Of a stretch of 11,098 nucleotides of DNA, positions 1-7,136 are shown piece by piece. The position numbers and the translations under genes were made by a program. Numbering within the stretch: position 1 is the first letter of the stretch; every line of letters starts with the position of its first letter. The stretch covers positions 1-11,098 of the forward strand of contig JBHIER010000066.1 of NCBI GenBank assembly GCA_046760705.1, written 5' to 3'. The notes beneath the pieces were generated by a model, which was not told where the DNA came from, did not search any database, and worked only from the letters and a program-made list of their open reading frames with translations. This DNA is from JBHIER01 sp046760705 [NCBI: bacterium]. Lineage in GTDB: Bacteria; JBHIER01; G020348925.

Positions 1-12
1 TCGACCCTCCTG
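1..12 (-). promoter_or_regulatory. Shine-Dalgarno-like site of a probable next gene beyond the left edge
   Basis: Read on the minus strand the first 12 bases are CAGGAGGGTCGA, containing AGGAGG. It lies about 20 bases downstream of the receptor stop codon and runs into the window edge. A further leftward gene probably starts within a few bases outside the window, in the same transcript as the receptor. This rests on a single motif, and the gene itself is not visible. Confidence 0.4.
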
Positions 13-32
13 TGGGCCGCTCCCCGCGAACA

Positions 33-3020
33 TTAAAAATACAATCGAATGCCCAAGTCAACGGATCGGCGCGGACCGTAATAGTAAGGCCGATCATAGA
101 AGGTGCTCGTCTGTGTCGTTGAGGCGCTGGGGCCAGGGTCGGTGGGATTACCCGTTTCAGCCCAGACATCGATAGCATTCTTCCGATCCAAGAGATTGAA
201 GATTCGGGCAAAGAGGCCGTAGCGAAAGCCAGCCGTCTCGAACTCCTTCCTGACGACCATGTCGATGGTGAAGTACATCGGCATTCGTTCCGAGTTGGGC
301 TCCCCTGTCTTTGCCCCGATGACGGGTGTGTATGGCTGGCCGGACTGAAGCTGAACGAGAAAATTGAAGTAGAGATTCTCCATCGGTTTCACTCCAGCGA
401 TAGACGGCCCGAAGTCAGCCGGAAATCGGAGATCGGAGTTGAGGTCGAGCATGTGGGTCCGGTCGTAATCCATGAGGATCTCCTTCTTCGGTTCGGTCTC
501 GGCCGTCTGGGAGTCCCAATATCCGGTCCAGGAATAGTAGCGGTTGGCCTTGGCCACCGAGTAGGTGTAATTGAGAACCCCAGAATAGTAGTTGCTGAAC
601 CTCTTCTCGATGGTCAGATCGAAACCCCTGGCGCTGCCGTAGTCGTAGTTGGTGAAGATGTAATAGTTGTACAGCCCCAGGCTATCGGGATCGAACCCGA
701 GGATATTGACGCTGCCGGCATTGCCGGTCATCTCCTTGGACCAGAGGGTGGCGTCAATGGCCCACACGTCGCCGATCTGCTGCCGCACCCCGACCTCAAG
801 GGAGACGGTCTTCTGGGCCTCCAGGTTGGCATTGCCCACCAACGGCCGCGGGGTGCTCAGATCTAAAGCCTGGTTGAGATAGATGTTCCTGTATTCGGGG
901 TTCTGGAAGAAATGGCCGTAGGCGAAGTGGAAGGTCGATTTGTCCGTAATGGGATAGCCGATGCCCAACCTTGGGCTGATCTGCCACTTCTTTTTGCCTA
1001 CGTCGATCCCTTTCGTCGGGTCGTCCCACTTCGTCCATGCCTCTCCTTTGGAGTTGGCGTAGTCGATTCGAACACCGGCGTTCACCACCAGATTGGGATA
1101 CTCTATCTTATCCTGGACGTAAAAGGCCCCCTCCTCGGGCTTGAGGGCATACTCCTCTGTGTAAGGGCGGTCAAGAAAGAGCAGTTGCTTCTCGGAGAAG
1201 AAGAGGGGGTTGTACCTGGTGTATTCAATGCCCGTCTTCACCTGGTGGTGTTTGTCCACCTGGGAGGTGAGATCGAAATCGAAGTTCCAGCGCTGACCCC
1301 CGTTGCGGGTGAAATACCGATCCGACGATCCTTTGTATTTGGTCGCGATCATGTCAATAAAGGCATCGGAATCCTTAATAATGGGAAGCGCATCACCGTC
1401 GGGATCGGCGTATATGTAGTCGTGCCTGAACGTTGTATCCAAGTAAGCTTGCTGATTCCGATGAAAGCGGTTGTAATAGTCGAAATCCGAGTATTCATCC
1501 TCACCGAGGACCGAGTCGCCCTCCCCTGGCAGAGCCTCATGGCCGTCCTCTATCCCGTGCACCCTCATCTTCCGCTCGATCCAGAAACCGGAGAAGATAA
1601 TGGTGTAAAAGGTGCTGGGTGCCAGCGTATGGGTCCAGTTGATCCCCTGCTGGTTGGTCTTGATGACCCCGACATTTCGGCCGTGCTCAGCGTACTGCCA
1701 GGCCCGGGAGTACGACCGGAACGCCCTCCGGGTGAACCGATCGGTGAGGGTCAACTTCACCGATGGGCTAATCCGGTATGTCAACTTGCTGTTGAAGTCA
1801 TAGTTCTGGTCAAAACCTAAAGCGTGCCAGCCTGACCACTTATCCCAGTCGTAGAGCTTGTCCGGATCGCTGGGGTCCGGGGCGCGCCAGGCGGTCCGCC
1901 AACTGCCGTACGAGTACGTTCTCAGTTGATCCCCGACGCGGATACTGTCCTGGGCCATCGACTCATACCAATCTTCCGGCTCGTAGCGCGTGATGATGTC
2001 TTCCCTGACCTGGCGCTCCAGCTCCTGGTATCGTGGATCATCGGGCTTGAGGTCGTACACAAAGGTGGTGTCGTAGGTGATGTCATCAAACTCGTAAACA
2101 ACGTACTTCTTGTAGGCATGCTCACCGGAGACGAAGAAGTTCATCCTGGGAATAAATGGCACCGGGCCGCCGAAGGAGGCGATGGCGTCGTGGCTGTTGC
2201 GGATGTCGTCGGCCTCAGAGCCGAGCCACCCGGCCACCTCGCCGGATGAGTGCTCCACCATGCCGGAGTAGTTTGTGCCGCCCTCTTTGGTGACGATGTT
2301 CACCACCTGGGACATGGCGTCGCCGTATTCGGCGTTAAAATTTCCGGTGATGACCACCATCTCATTGATGGCCTCACGGTTGAGGTTGGTGCCGCGGCCG
2401 CCGTAGATGGGGTCCTCCACGTACATACCGTCGATCTGGTAGGCCACCTCGGCGTTGCGGCCGCCCCGGACGTGGATCTGATCGATCCCCCTGGCTTCGA
2501 AGCCAGGGACTTTGTTCTGATATCCCTGAACGGCCACCACCCCTGCCTGCGTCTCCATGATCTGCTGGATGTTGGTCACGGGCATGTTCTCAATCTGCTG
2601 GGCGCTCAACGTGGCCGTCTTCGTCGTCACGTCCTTCTGGATGAGGGGCCGCTCTCCTACCACCACGATCTCCTTTCCGATCTCAAGGACCGTCTCCTTC
2701 AGCTTGAAGTTGACCTCCGTGGTCACGTCCACGCTCACCCCCACGTCCTGTTTCTCCAAGGTCTGGTATCCCAGCATCTGGGCCCGAAGCGTGTGTCGAC
2801 CGACAGGGACGTTCATGATGAAGTAGTCTCCGTCCAGATCGGTCATGGCCCCCAGGGTTGTTCCCACAATGATGACGTTCACCCCGGGGAGGGGATCCCC
2901 AGTGGTGGCGTCGGTCACCACCCCGGCAATCTTACCTGTGGTTCCGGCGCTGACCAGAGCCGGGAGCAACAGACAGAAGATCAAGAGAAGGATCGGGTAA
3001 CGCTCACTTTCCTTGACCAT
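33..3020 (-). CDS. TonB-dependent outer-membrane receptor with carboxypeptidase-regulatory-like N-terminal domain
   Basis: This 995-residue protein has an N-terminal signal peptide: a hydrophobic stretch at about residues 9-23, with probable cleavage after VSA near residue 25. A carboxypeptidase-regulatory-like beta-sandwich follows (about 28-108), with the typical GxVxDxxTGxPLPGVNV and GDYxIxxVPxGxHTL patterns. A TonB-box-like EIVVVGERP lies near 118-125. The plug domain (about 128-248) carries VRGGRNAEVAYQIDG and FNAEYGDAMSQVVNIVTKEG. The rest is a large beta-barrel ending in the aromatic-rich RLYF, as expected for BAM-dependent outer-membrane insertion. Proteins of this Oar/SusC-like class import substrates using TonB-ExbBD energy; the substrate here cannot be deduced. 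No SusD-like partner is visible. The ATG start is preceded by AAAGGAGG (3029-3036, minus strand) with an 8-base spacer. It is transcribed alone from a distant upstream promoter, perhaps with a further gene beyond the left edge. Confidence 0.93.
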   Translation of the reverse strand: MVKESERYPILLLIFCLLLPALVSAGTTGKIAGVVTDATTGDPLPGVNVIIVGTTLGAMTDLDGDYFIMNVPVGRHTLRAQMLGYQTLEKQDVGVSVDVTTEVNFKLKETVLEIGKEIVVVGERPLIQKDVTTKTATLSAQQIENMPVTNIQQIMETQAGVVAVQGYQNKVPGFEARGIDQIHVRGGRNAEVAYQIDGMYVEDPIYGGRGTNLNREAINEMVVITGNFNAEYGDAMSQVVNIVTKEGGTNYSGMVEHSSGEVAGWLGSEADDIRNSHDAIASFGGPVPFIPRMNFFVSGEHAYKKYVVYEFDDITYDTTFVYDLKPDDPRYQELERQVREDIITRYEPEDWYESMAQDSIRVGDQLRTYSYGSWRTAWRAPDPSDPDKLYDWDKWSGWHALGFDQNYDFNSKLTYRISPSVKLTLTDRFTRRAFRSYSRAWQYAEHGRNVGVIKTNQQGINWTHTLAPSTFYTIIFSGFWIERKMRVHGIEDGHEALPGEGDSVLGEDEYSDFDYYNRFHRNQQAYLDTTFRHDYIYADPDGDALPIIKDSDAFIDMIATKYKGSSDRYFTRNGGQRWNFDFDLTSQVDKHHQVKTGIEYTRYNPLFFSEKQLLFLDRPYTEEYALKPEEGAFYVQDKIEYPNLVVNAGVRIDYANSKGEAWTKWDDPTKGIDVGKKKWQISPRLGIGYPITDKSTFHFAYGHFFQNPEYRNIYLNQALDLSTPRPLVGNANLEAQKTVSLEVGVRQQIGDVWAIDATLWSKEMTGNAGSVNILGFDPDSLGLYNYYIFTNYDYGSARGFDLTIEKRFSNYYSGVLNYTYSVAKANRYYSWTGYWDSQTAETEPKKEILMDYDRTHMLDLNSDLRFPADFGPSIAGVKPMENLYFNFLVQLQSGQPYTPVIGAKTGEPNSERMPMYFTIDMVVRKEFETAGFRYGLFARIFNLLDRKNAIDVWAETGNPTDPGPSASTTQTSTFYDRPYYYGPRRSVDLGIRLYF

Positions 3021-3402
3021 CTCCTGTCCCTCCTTTCATATAAAGGTGAAATGTGAAAAATGTTTGAAACTAAAACGAGTGTGGAACCGTCTAAGTAACA
3101 CACTATTGAGAGGGGGGCATTAAAAGAGCCCAACTTTCGCCTTCGAGTCCTCTCCATTACTTACGGACTATTGATAGCACTATCACCCCCTATCAACATT
3201 GAGGTCGAAACGACGGGTCTCTTCTACGCCTCCCCTCTCTCTTTTATGGTCGTAACCGTTGCCTTGAGCGCACACCGTTAAGGATATGTAAGCAATATGT
3301 GTGCCGTCTTCTGCTCAGTTGTCCGTCGTTTTTGGGAACACTGTTGTGTGCTCACCCCCTGCGCGGTTCTCCAGTATCTGTTCCCTTCACTCAAAGGCTC
3401 AT
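3021..3402 (-). other. Long untranslated leader of the TonB-dependent receptor gene
   Basis: If the promoter at 3403-3432 is used, the receptor mRNA has a leader of about 370 nt with no convincing reading frame. It contains a TGATAG/CTATCA inverted repeat (3172-3185) and otherwise only short weak hairpins. I looked for cobalamin, TPP, SAM and cyclic-di-GMP riboswitch core motifs by eye and found none. A leader of this length in front of an outer-membrane receptor could carry post-transcriptional control, but nothing in the sequence proves it. Confidence 0.35.
3171..3196. repeat. Clustered TATCA/TGATA inverted repeats, operator-like
   Basis: The plus strand shows TGATAG-CA-CTATCA (3172-3185), a perfect 6-bp inverted repeat with a 2-bp centre. 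A third half-site CTATCAA follows at 3190-3196, and it can also pair with TTGATAG at 3171-3177. Three half-sites in 26 bp, in the leader of the receptor gene, resemble a repressor operator or an RNA hairpin with two alternative pairings. Chance is possible for 6-bp arms. Confidence 0.35.
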
Positions 3403-3432
3403 ATAATCTATGATTTTTATGAAAATTGTCAA
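3403..3432 (-). promoter_or_regulatory. Probable sigma-70 type promoter of the TonB-dependent receptor gene
   Basis: On the minus strand a perfect -35 hexamer TTGACA (3427-3432) is followed after 18 bases by GATTAT (3403-3408), a 4-of-6 match to TATAAT. An alternative -10, TAGATT, gives a 16-base spacer. AT-rich DNA just upstream (about 3433-3465, runs of A and T) could act as an UP element. It is the best leftward promoter in the gene-free interval, and transcription from about 3396 would run into the receptor gene. The -35 is excellent; the -10 is only fair. Confidence 0.55.
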
Positions 3433-3569
3433 CACTTTTTTGGGAAAAAATTGCGGAAAAAATGTCAGGGCTCCGAGGTTTTGAACACATCCGCTGATCC
3501 CGGAGGGTTCAGGCCTGATTGGGACCCCAAAATCGAAGGTGCTACATTTTGCACCCCCCTGGGAATTCC

Positions 3570-3591
3570 GTTGCATACTTGTTGCATACTT
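3570..3591. repeat. Perfect tandem duplication of an 11-bp unit
   Basis: GTTGCATACTT occurs twice without a gap (3570-3580 and 3581-3591). Direct repeats at an 11-bp period place two half-sites on the same face of the helix, as in binding sites of OmpR/PhoB-family response regulators. The pair lies about 140 bp upstream of the receptor -35 box. It may be an activator site, part of the repeat-rich segment that follows, or incidental. Confidence 0.5.
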
Positions 3592-3643
3592 CTTGATCGG
3601 CGAAGCCGCAAGCCTGTAGTCTGTCCTAGGGCGGCAGAGCCGC
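3592..3643. repeat. Two short GC-rich hairpins sharing a GCCGCAA flank
   Basis: Hairpin one is CTTG-AT-CGGC-GAA-GCCG-CAAG (3592-3612): an 8-bp stem with a 2-base bulge and a 3-base loop. Hairpin two is GCGGC-AGA-GCCGC (3631-3643). GCCGCAA is repeated at 3605-3611 and 3639-3645. Neither hairpin is followed by a T-tract on either strand, so these are not ordinary intrinsic terminators. They look more like a REP-type palindromic element located next to the large inverted repeat. Confidence 0.5.
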
Positions 3644-3664
3644 AATCGCACTTTGAGAATAAGT

Positions 3665-3800
3665 ATATCAGATGATCAGGGTATCAGTGGGAAGAATATC
3701 AGGGGATCAGAACATCAGGAAAAACCACGCTCCAAGGAGACAATGCCTGGTATGCTGATAATCTGATATCCTGCCTACTGATCTACTGATGTGCTGATAT
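3665..3800. repeat. Large imperfect inverted repeat made of ATCAG units with 8-bp spacing
   Basis: The left arm carries ATCAG at 3667, 3675, 3683, 3698, 3706 and 3714, with steps 8, 8, 15, 8, 8. The right arm carries its complement CTGAT at 3755, 3763, 3778, 3786 and 3794. Read outward-in from the right end, these steps are 8, 8, 15, 8, the same rhythm. In both arms the first and fourth units are extended to ATATCAG, except that the innermost right-arm units are fewer. The triplets between units differ between arms (for example ATG against CAC), so the stem would alternate 5-7 paired bases with 3-by-3 internal loops. A central segment of about 36 bp (3719-3754) separates the arms. It sits just past the 3' end of the leftward von Willebrand gene, where it could also act in termination or mRNA protection. 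Confidence 0.75.
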
Positions 3801-3868
3801 GCTCTTTTAATTTGCTTTAATTTCATTGCACAAAAAACAGAGATTTTATTGGTAGGGCATATTTTCGA

Positions 3869-6100
3869 TCAGACCATCCCTTTCCTCTTCCGGATGGTCC
3901 ATTCCACGAGCACCGACAGAAGGAAGGCTCCCAACAGAAGGGGGTGGTCCCACAGCACAAAGGGGCGGCGTTCCGGGCTCACTCTCCTCTCGGCCCGCAG
4001 TTCTCCAGTCATCCGATTGAAAGCTTTGGGGGTGAGGTAGACGCCTCCGCTGATCTCAGAGAGCCGCCGCAACAGCTCCGCATTCATCCGAGGGTTCTCA
4101 AATTCCATGCTGTACTCTTCTACGGCCAACTCCCCTGAGGCCCGGCCCAGGAGGCGACCCCTGTACATCGCCTTCCCGACAAACCGATAATCCCCCGGGG
4201 GGACTGTCCGCAAGCTCCCCTCGTATCTGCCCCAGCCTTCCCCCTTCTGAAGCAGGGAGAGCTCGAACTCTCTGCTCCCCATCGGGAGGCCGGAGGTATC
4301 CTTGGGGACGACGGTGATCACCACCTCGGCTCCGTCCAGAGCTCGGTACTGCTCATCGTACACCTGGGCGGAGAAGTCGATGGGTTCACCGCTGTGATAC
4401 ATTCTCTTTGCGGTGGTGATAGCGACCAACTCACTCTCCTCCCTGGTCGTCAGCCACCTGACCGCGTTGGTGATGAACCGAACATATTCCTCGCCACTTT
4501 TCCCGATCCCCCACATCATAAAGTCCCACCGCCACAGAGGGAGTCCGTTGATGACCATCGCCTTCCCCTTCTGAGAACGCTGTAGAGCGATGAAGGGGAG
4601 CTCAGCCTCCCCCATCTTGAATTGGGGATGAACAGCCAGGATCATCGCCTGAGCTTTTGGGAGGCAGTTTCTCACAGCACCCAAAAGCGGAGGCACATCG
4701 GCCCACTTCCGCTGATTGACGGCCGGGTCTTCATCCAGGCGGGTAACCGGATGGGAGAGGCCTTCAGCGCTAAGCAGGGGGATGAACGGAGTGGAGAGAA
4801 ACTGCTCTCGAGCCGGAGCTATCTGAACAGGGAGGATATCGGCAATGGGAGAGTCTCCATATTTGGTCCAGGTGGCCGAACTCCTGCCCGGTATCATGAG
4901 AAGACCTTTTCCCTCTTTGGCCACGAAATCGGACACCATCTCCGCGGATCGCCCCAAACTGTGTCGGGGCAAGGCCAGAAGCACGATGGCATCGAAGTCC
5001 TTCAGATCGTCCCAATCCTTGGGGAATGCGGGCCCGTAGGAGCCCCCACCCCTTTTGGCCACGGCTGCGGTTACCTCAATATCTTTGTCCTTCTCCAGGG
5101 CCCGCTTCATGAACGAGAGCTCGGGCCCGGGAGAACCGGCGGCGATGAGCACCTTTATCTTACTTTTCAACACCCGCACCACAAAGTCTCGGCGATTGTT
5201 CTGGGTGATGATCTCCCCTTCCTGGACCGGAAGGGAGACGGTGTACTTATGAAGACCCTCTGTCAGAGGAGTATAATGCAAGGTGACCACCTGCTCGCCT
5301 CCAGTGGTCGACAGGAGCAGGTATTGGCTGTCCAGAATAGTATTGCCATCCTTCAACCCAACGGCCACTCTCATCCCTCCCAATCCTGAGCTCCTGATGG
5401 TCGCCTCCACGGACACCTCGTTCTCAGTGTAAGTGATCTCGTTGGTGACCAGTTTGACGATGGCCGCATCCCTCAGTTCGGTTGAGTCCCCTATGCCCAC
5501 GGTGAAGACAGGATGCTTCAGCGACCGGGCCACCCGGCCCGGTTCCTGGCCCAAATTGTTTCCGCCGTCGGTCAGCAGAACGAAGGCTTGGAGGTTCAGC
5601 TCCTGGAGGCTGTCCTGAACGGCCCGCAGAGCCCCTCCGATGTTGGTGACTCTACCCTGAGCCGTGACCGACTCCTCTCGATCTGGATGAAATTGGACGG
5701 CTCGCCCCGCGAATTTATAAAAGACGAGATCATAGTGGGAGGAAAGGTTCCCGATGGTCTCGCTTCTGAGAAGACTGTCGAGGATGGCCCTCCGACTGCC
5801 GGCACGATCGGTTATGCTCATGCTGGCTGAATCGTCGGCCAACACTGCGATGACCGGCCGTTCGTGGCGGACGATCAGAAGGGTGACCACTGGTTCCAGC
5901 AAAAGGAAGAGAAGAACGAAGAGGGCAAAGAGCCGAAGCCCGAAGAGAAGCCTCCTGAGCCCCCTGGAGACGGGAGGATTGGTGGATCGATAGAGCAGAT
6001 AAGTCAGAAAGAGAGAGAGGGCAAAGGCCCCCAGAATGAAGAGAACATATCCAGTCTGGATGTCGAGCCTCAGTTGTGGAAGAGTGAAAAAGCGGTGCAT
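3869..6100 (-). CDS. Membrane-anchored von Willebrand factor type A protein with a glutamine-amidotransferase-like fold
   Basis: The protein has 743 residues. Two hydrophobic segments at about 17-37 and 50-77 are followed by a vWA domain (about 82-215) with an intact metal-ion-dependent adhesion site: DxSxS at Asp89-Ser91-Ser93, Thr152, and TDG with Asp178. An Ig/CARDB-like stretch (about 215-310) leads to a Rossmann-like region from about 312 that resembles class I glutamine amidotransferases but shows no GxCxG nucleophile elbow, so it is probably non-enzymatic. A second beta-rich region (about 560-690) precedes a C-terminal transmembrane helix at about 716-734 with an RKRK basic end. This architecture is known from BatA-like and DUF1355-type envelope proteins, whose role is poorly understood. 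The usual MoxR and DUF58 neighbours are absent. Its AGGAG ribosome site overlaps the tsaD stop, with only 10 bases between the genes, so it is coupled to tsaD. Confidence 0.85.
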   Translation of the reverse strand: MHRFFTLPQLRLDIQTGYVLFILGAFALSLFLTYLLYRSTNPPVSRGLRRLLFGLRLFALFVLLFLLLEPVVTLLIVRHERPVIAVLADDSASMSITDRAGSRRAILDSLLRSETIGNLSSHYDLVFYKFAGRAVQFHPDREESVTAQGRVTNIGGALRAVQDSLQELNLQAFVLLTDGGNNLGQEPGRVARSLKHPVFTVGIGDSTELRDAAIVKLVTNEITYTENEVSVEATIRSSGLGGMRVAVGLKDGNTILDSQYLLLSTTGGEQVVTLHYTPLTEGLHKYTVSLPVQEGEIITQNNRRDFVVRVLKSKIKVLIAAGSPGPELSFMKRALEKDKDIEVTAAVAKRGGGSYGPAFPKDWDDLKDFDAIVLLALPRHSLGRSAEMVSDFVAKEGKGLLMIPGRSSATWTKYGDSPIADILPVQIAPAREQFLSTPFIPLLSAEGLSHPVTRLDEDPAVNQRKWADVPPLLGAVRNCLPKAQAMILAVHPQFKMGEAELPFIALQRSQKGKAMVINGLPLWRWDFMMWGIGKSGEEYVRFITNAVRWLTTREESELVAITTAKRMYHSGEPIDFSAQVYDEQYRALDGAEVVITVVPKDTSGLPMGSREFELSLLQKGEGWGRYEGSLRTVPPGDYRFVGKAMYRGRLLGRASGELAVEEYSMEFENPRMNAELLRRLSEISGGVYLTPKAFNRMTGELRAERRVSPERRPFVLWDHPLLLGAFLLSVLVEWTIRKRKGMV

Positions 6101-6110
6101 AGTTCTCCTG

Positions 6111-7136
6111 TCACCGGAGCGGTTGCATCTCCAATCTCAAGCCGGGAGCACCAGTTATGTCGAGGGGACTTCTCTCTCCCCTTTTGAGCCGGAAGCTCCC
6201 GGCGGCGGCGATCATGGCCGCATTGTCTGTGCACAATATCGGAGAGGGGGAGAAGAGTTCCATCCCCTCCTGTGCTGTTCTCTCCTTGAACTGTTTTCGC
6301 AGGGCTTTGTTCCCGGCCACCCCTCCGGCCAGAAGGATTCGCCGGGTACCTGTCTGTCTGGCTGCCCGGAGACTCTTCTCCACCAGCACATCCACCACAG
6401 CCGCTTGGAAACTGGCGGCGATGTGGGCCACGTCCCTCCTCTTCTCGGACTCTCGAAGAGCTTCCACATAGATGAGCACGGCTGTCTTCAAGCCACTGAA
6501 ACTGAAGTCCAGACTGTCTTGGGCCAGAAAGGGTCGGGGGAATCGAACGAAGGTCGGATCGCCCCCCTCGGCCAGTCTATCGATGAGGGGGCCGCCTGGA
6601 TAGCCGAGTCCCAACATCTTGGCCACCTTATCAAAGGCCTCGCCGGCTGCATCATCCCGTGTCCTCCCCAACAGATCGTACCGGCCCCTGTGGCGAACGT
6701 AATAGAGTTCGGTGTGTCCTCCGGAGATGATCAAGCAGACGGCTGGAGGGTTCAACTCCGGATGTTCAAGAAAGTTGGAAAAGATATGGCCCTCCAGATG
6801 GTTGATGCCGACAAAGGGGATCTTTAGACTTGAGGCTATGGCCTTGGCCGCACAGATGCCCACCAACAGCGAACCGACCAACCCTGGACCACAGGTGACA
6901 GCCACTCCGTCAAGACCTGACAGAGCCACGCCAGCCCGACGGAGGGCCTCCTCAATCACCGGGAGCAACAGTCTGATGTGTGCTCTGGAGGCCAGTTCTG
7001 GGACCACGCCTCCGAAGGGGCTGTGGACTTGCTGAGAGGAGACAACGTTGGACAGCAGCTCGGTGTCGCCCTCGAGCACAGCGGCAGCCGTCTCGTCACA
7101 CGATGTTTCGATGCCAAGGACCTTCACGACCCTCAA
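6111..7136 (-). CDS. tsaD: tRNA N6-adenosine threonylcarbamoyltransferase TsaD
   Basis: TsaD transfers the threonylcarbamoyl group from threonylcarbamoyl-AMP to A37 of ANN-decoding tRNAs, giving t6A, in a complex with TsaB and TsaE in bacteria. The 341-residue length is standard. Family signatures are LGIETSCDET (about 7-16), VVPELASRAH (44-53), metal-binding His113 and His117 in INHLEGH, SGGHT (138-142), the FSFSGLK stretch (211-217), GGVAGNKALR (271-280) and metal-binding Asp304 in CTDNAAMIA. The called start is TTG, overlapping the ybbR stop as TTGA. An in-frame GTG three codons later would give MKVLGIETSCDET and is an alternative. It is the middle gene of a tight leftward ybbR-tsaD-vWA cluster. 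TsaB, TsaC and TsaE are not in the window. Confidence 0.97.
   Translation of the reverse strand: MRVVKVLGIETSCDETAAAVLEGDTELLSNVVSSQQVHSPFGGVVPELASRAHIRLLLPVIEEALRRAGVALSGLDGVAVTCGPGLVGSLLVGICAAKAIASSLKIPFVGINHLEGHIFSNFLEHPELNPPAVCLIISGGHTELYYVRHRGRYDLLGRTRDDAAGEAFDKVAKMLGLGYPGGPLIDRLAEGGDPTFVRFPRPFLAQDSLDFSFSGLKTAVLIYVEALRESEKRRDVAHIAASFQAAVVDVLVEKSLRAARQTGTRRILLAGGVAGNKALRKQFKERTAQEGMELFSPSPILCTDNAAMIAAAGSFRLKRGERSPLDITGAPGLRLEMQPLR

Noticed and set aside
912-1820. 302-residue rightward open frame antisense to the receptor barrel
   Set aside because: It is a shadow of the strongly supported receptor gene, with no ribosome site or domain.
2250-3056. 268-residue rightward open frame antisense to the receptor gene
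   Set aside because: It lies opposite the signal peptide, regulatory-like domain and plug, has a His/Val-rich composition typical of antisense reading and no recognisable domain.
3041-3400. Cobalamin or cyclic-di-GMP riboswitch in the receptor leader
   Set aside because: The conserved core motifs of these classes are not visible by eye on the minus strand.
3592-3643. Intrinsic terminator for the leftward operon
   Set aside because: The hairpins are not followed by a T-tract on either strand.
3278-3675. Short open frames of 70, 86 and 124 residues in the gene-free interval
   Set aside because: They cover the promoter, tandem repeat and hairpins, lack ribosome sites, and have low-complexity or basic translations typical of noncoding DNA.
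4622-5389. 255-residue rightward open frame inside the vWA gene
   Set aside because: It is antisense to a gene with an intact vWA motif and has no family features.
6036-6827. 263-residue rightward open frame across tsaD
   Set aside because: It is antisense to tsaD, whose motifs are all intact.
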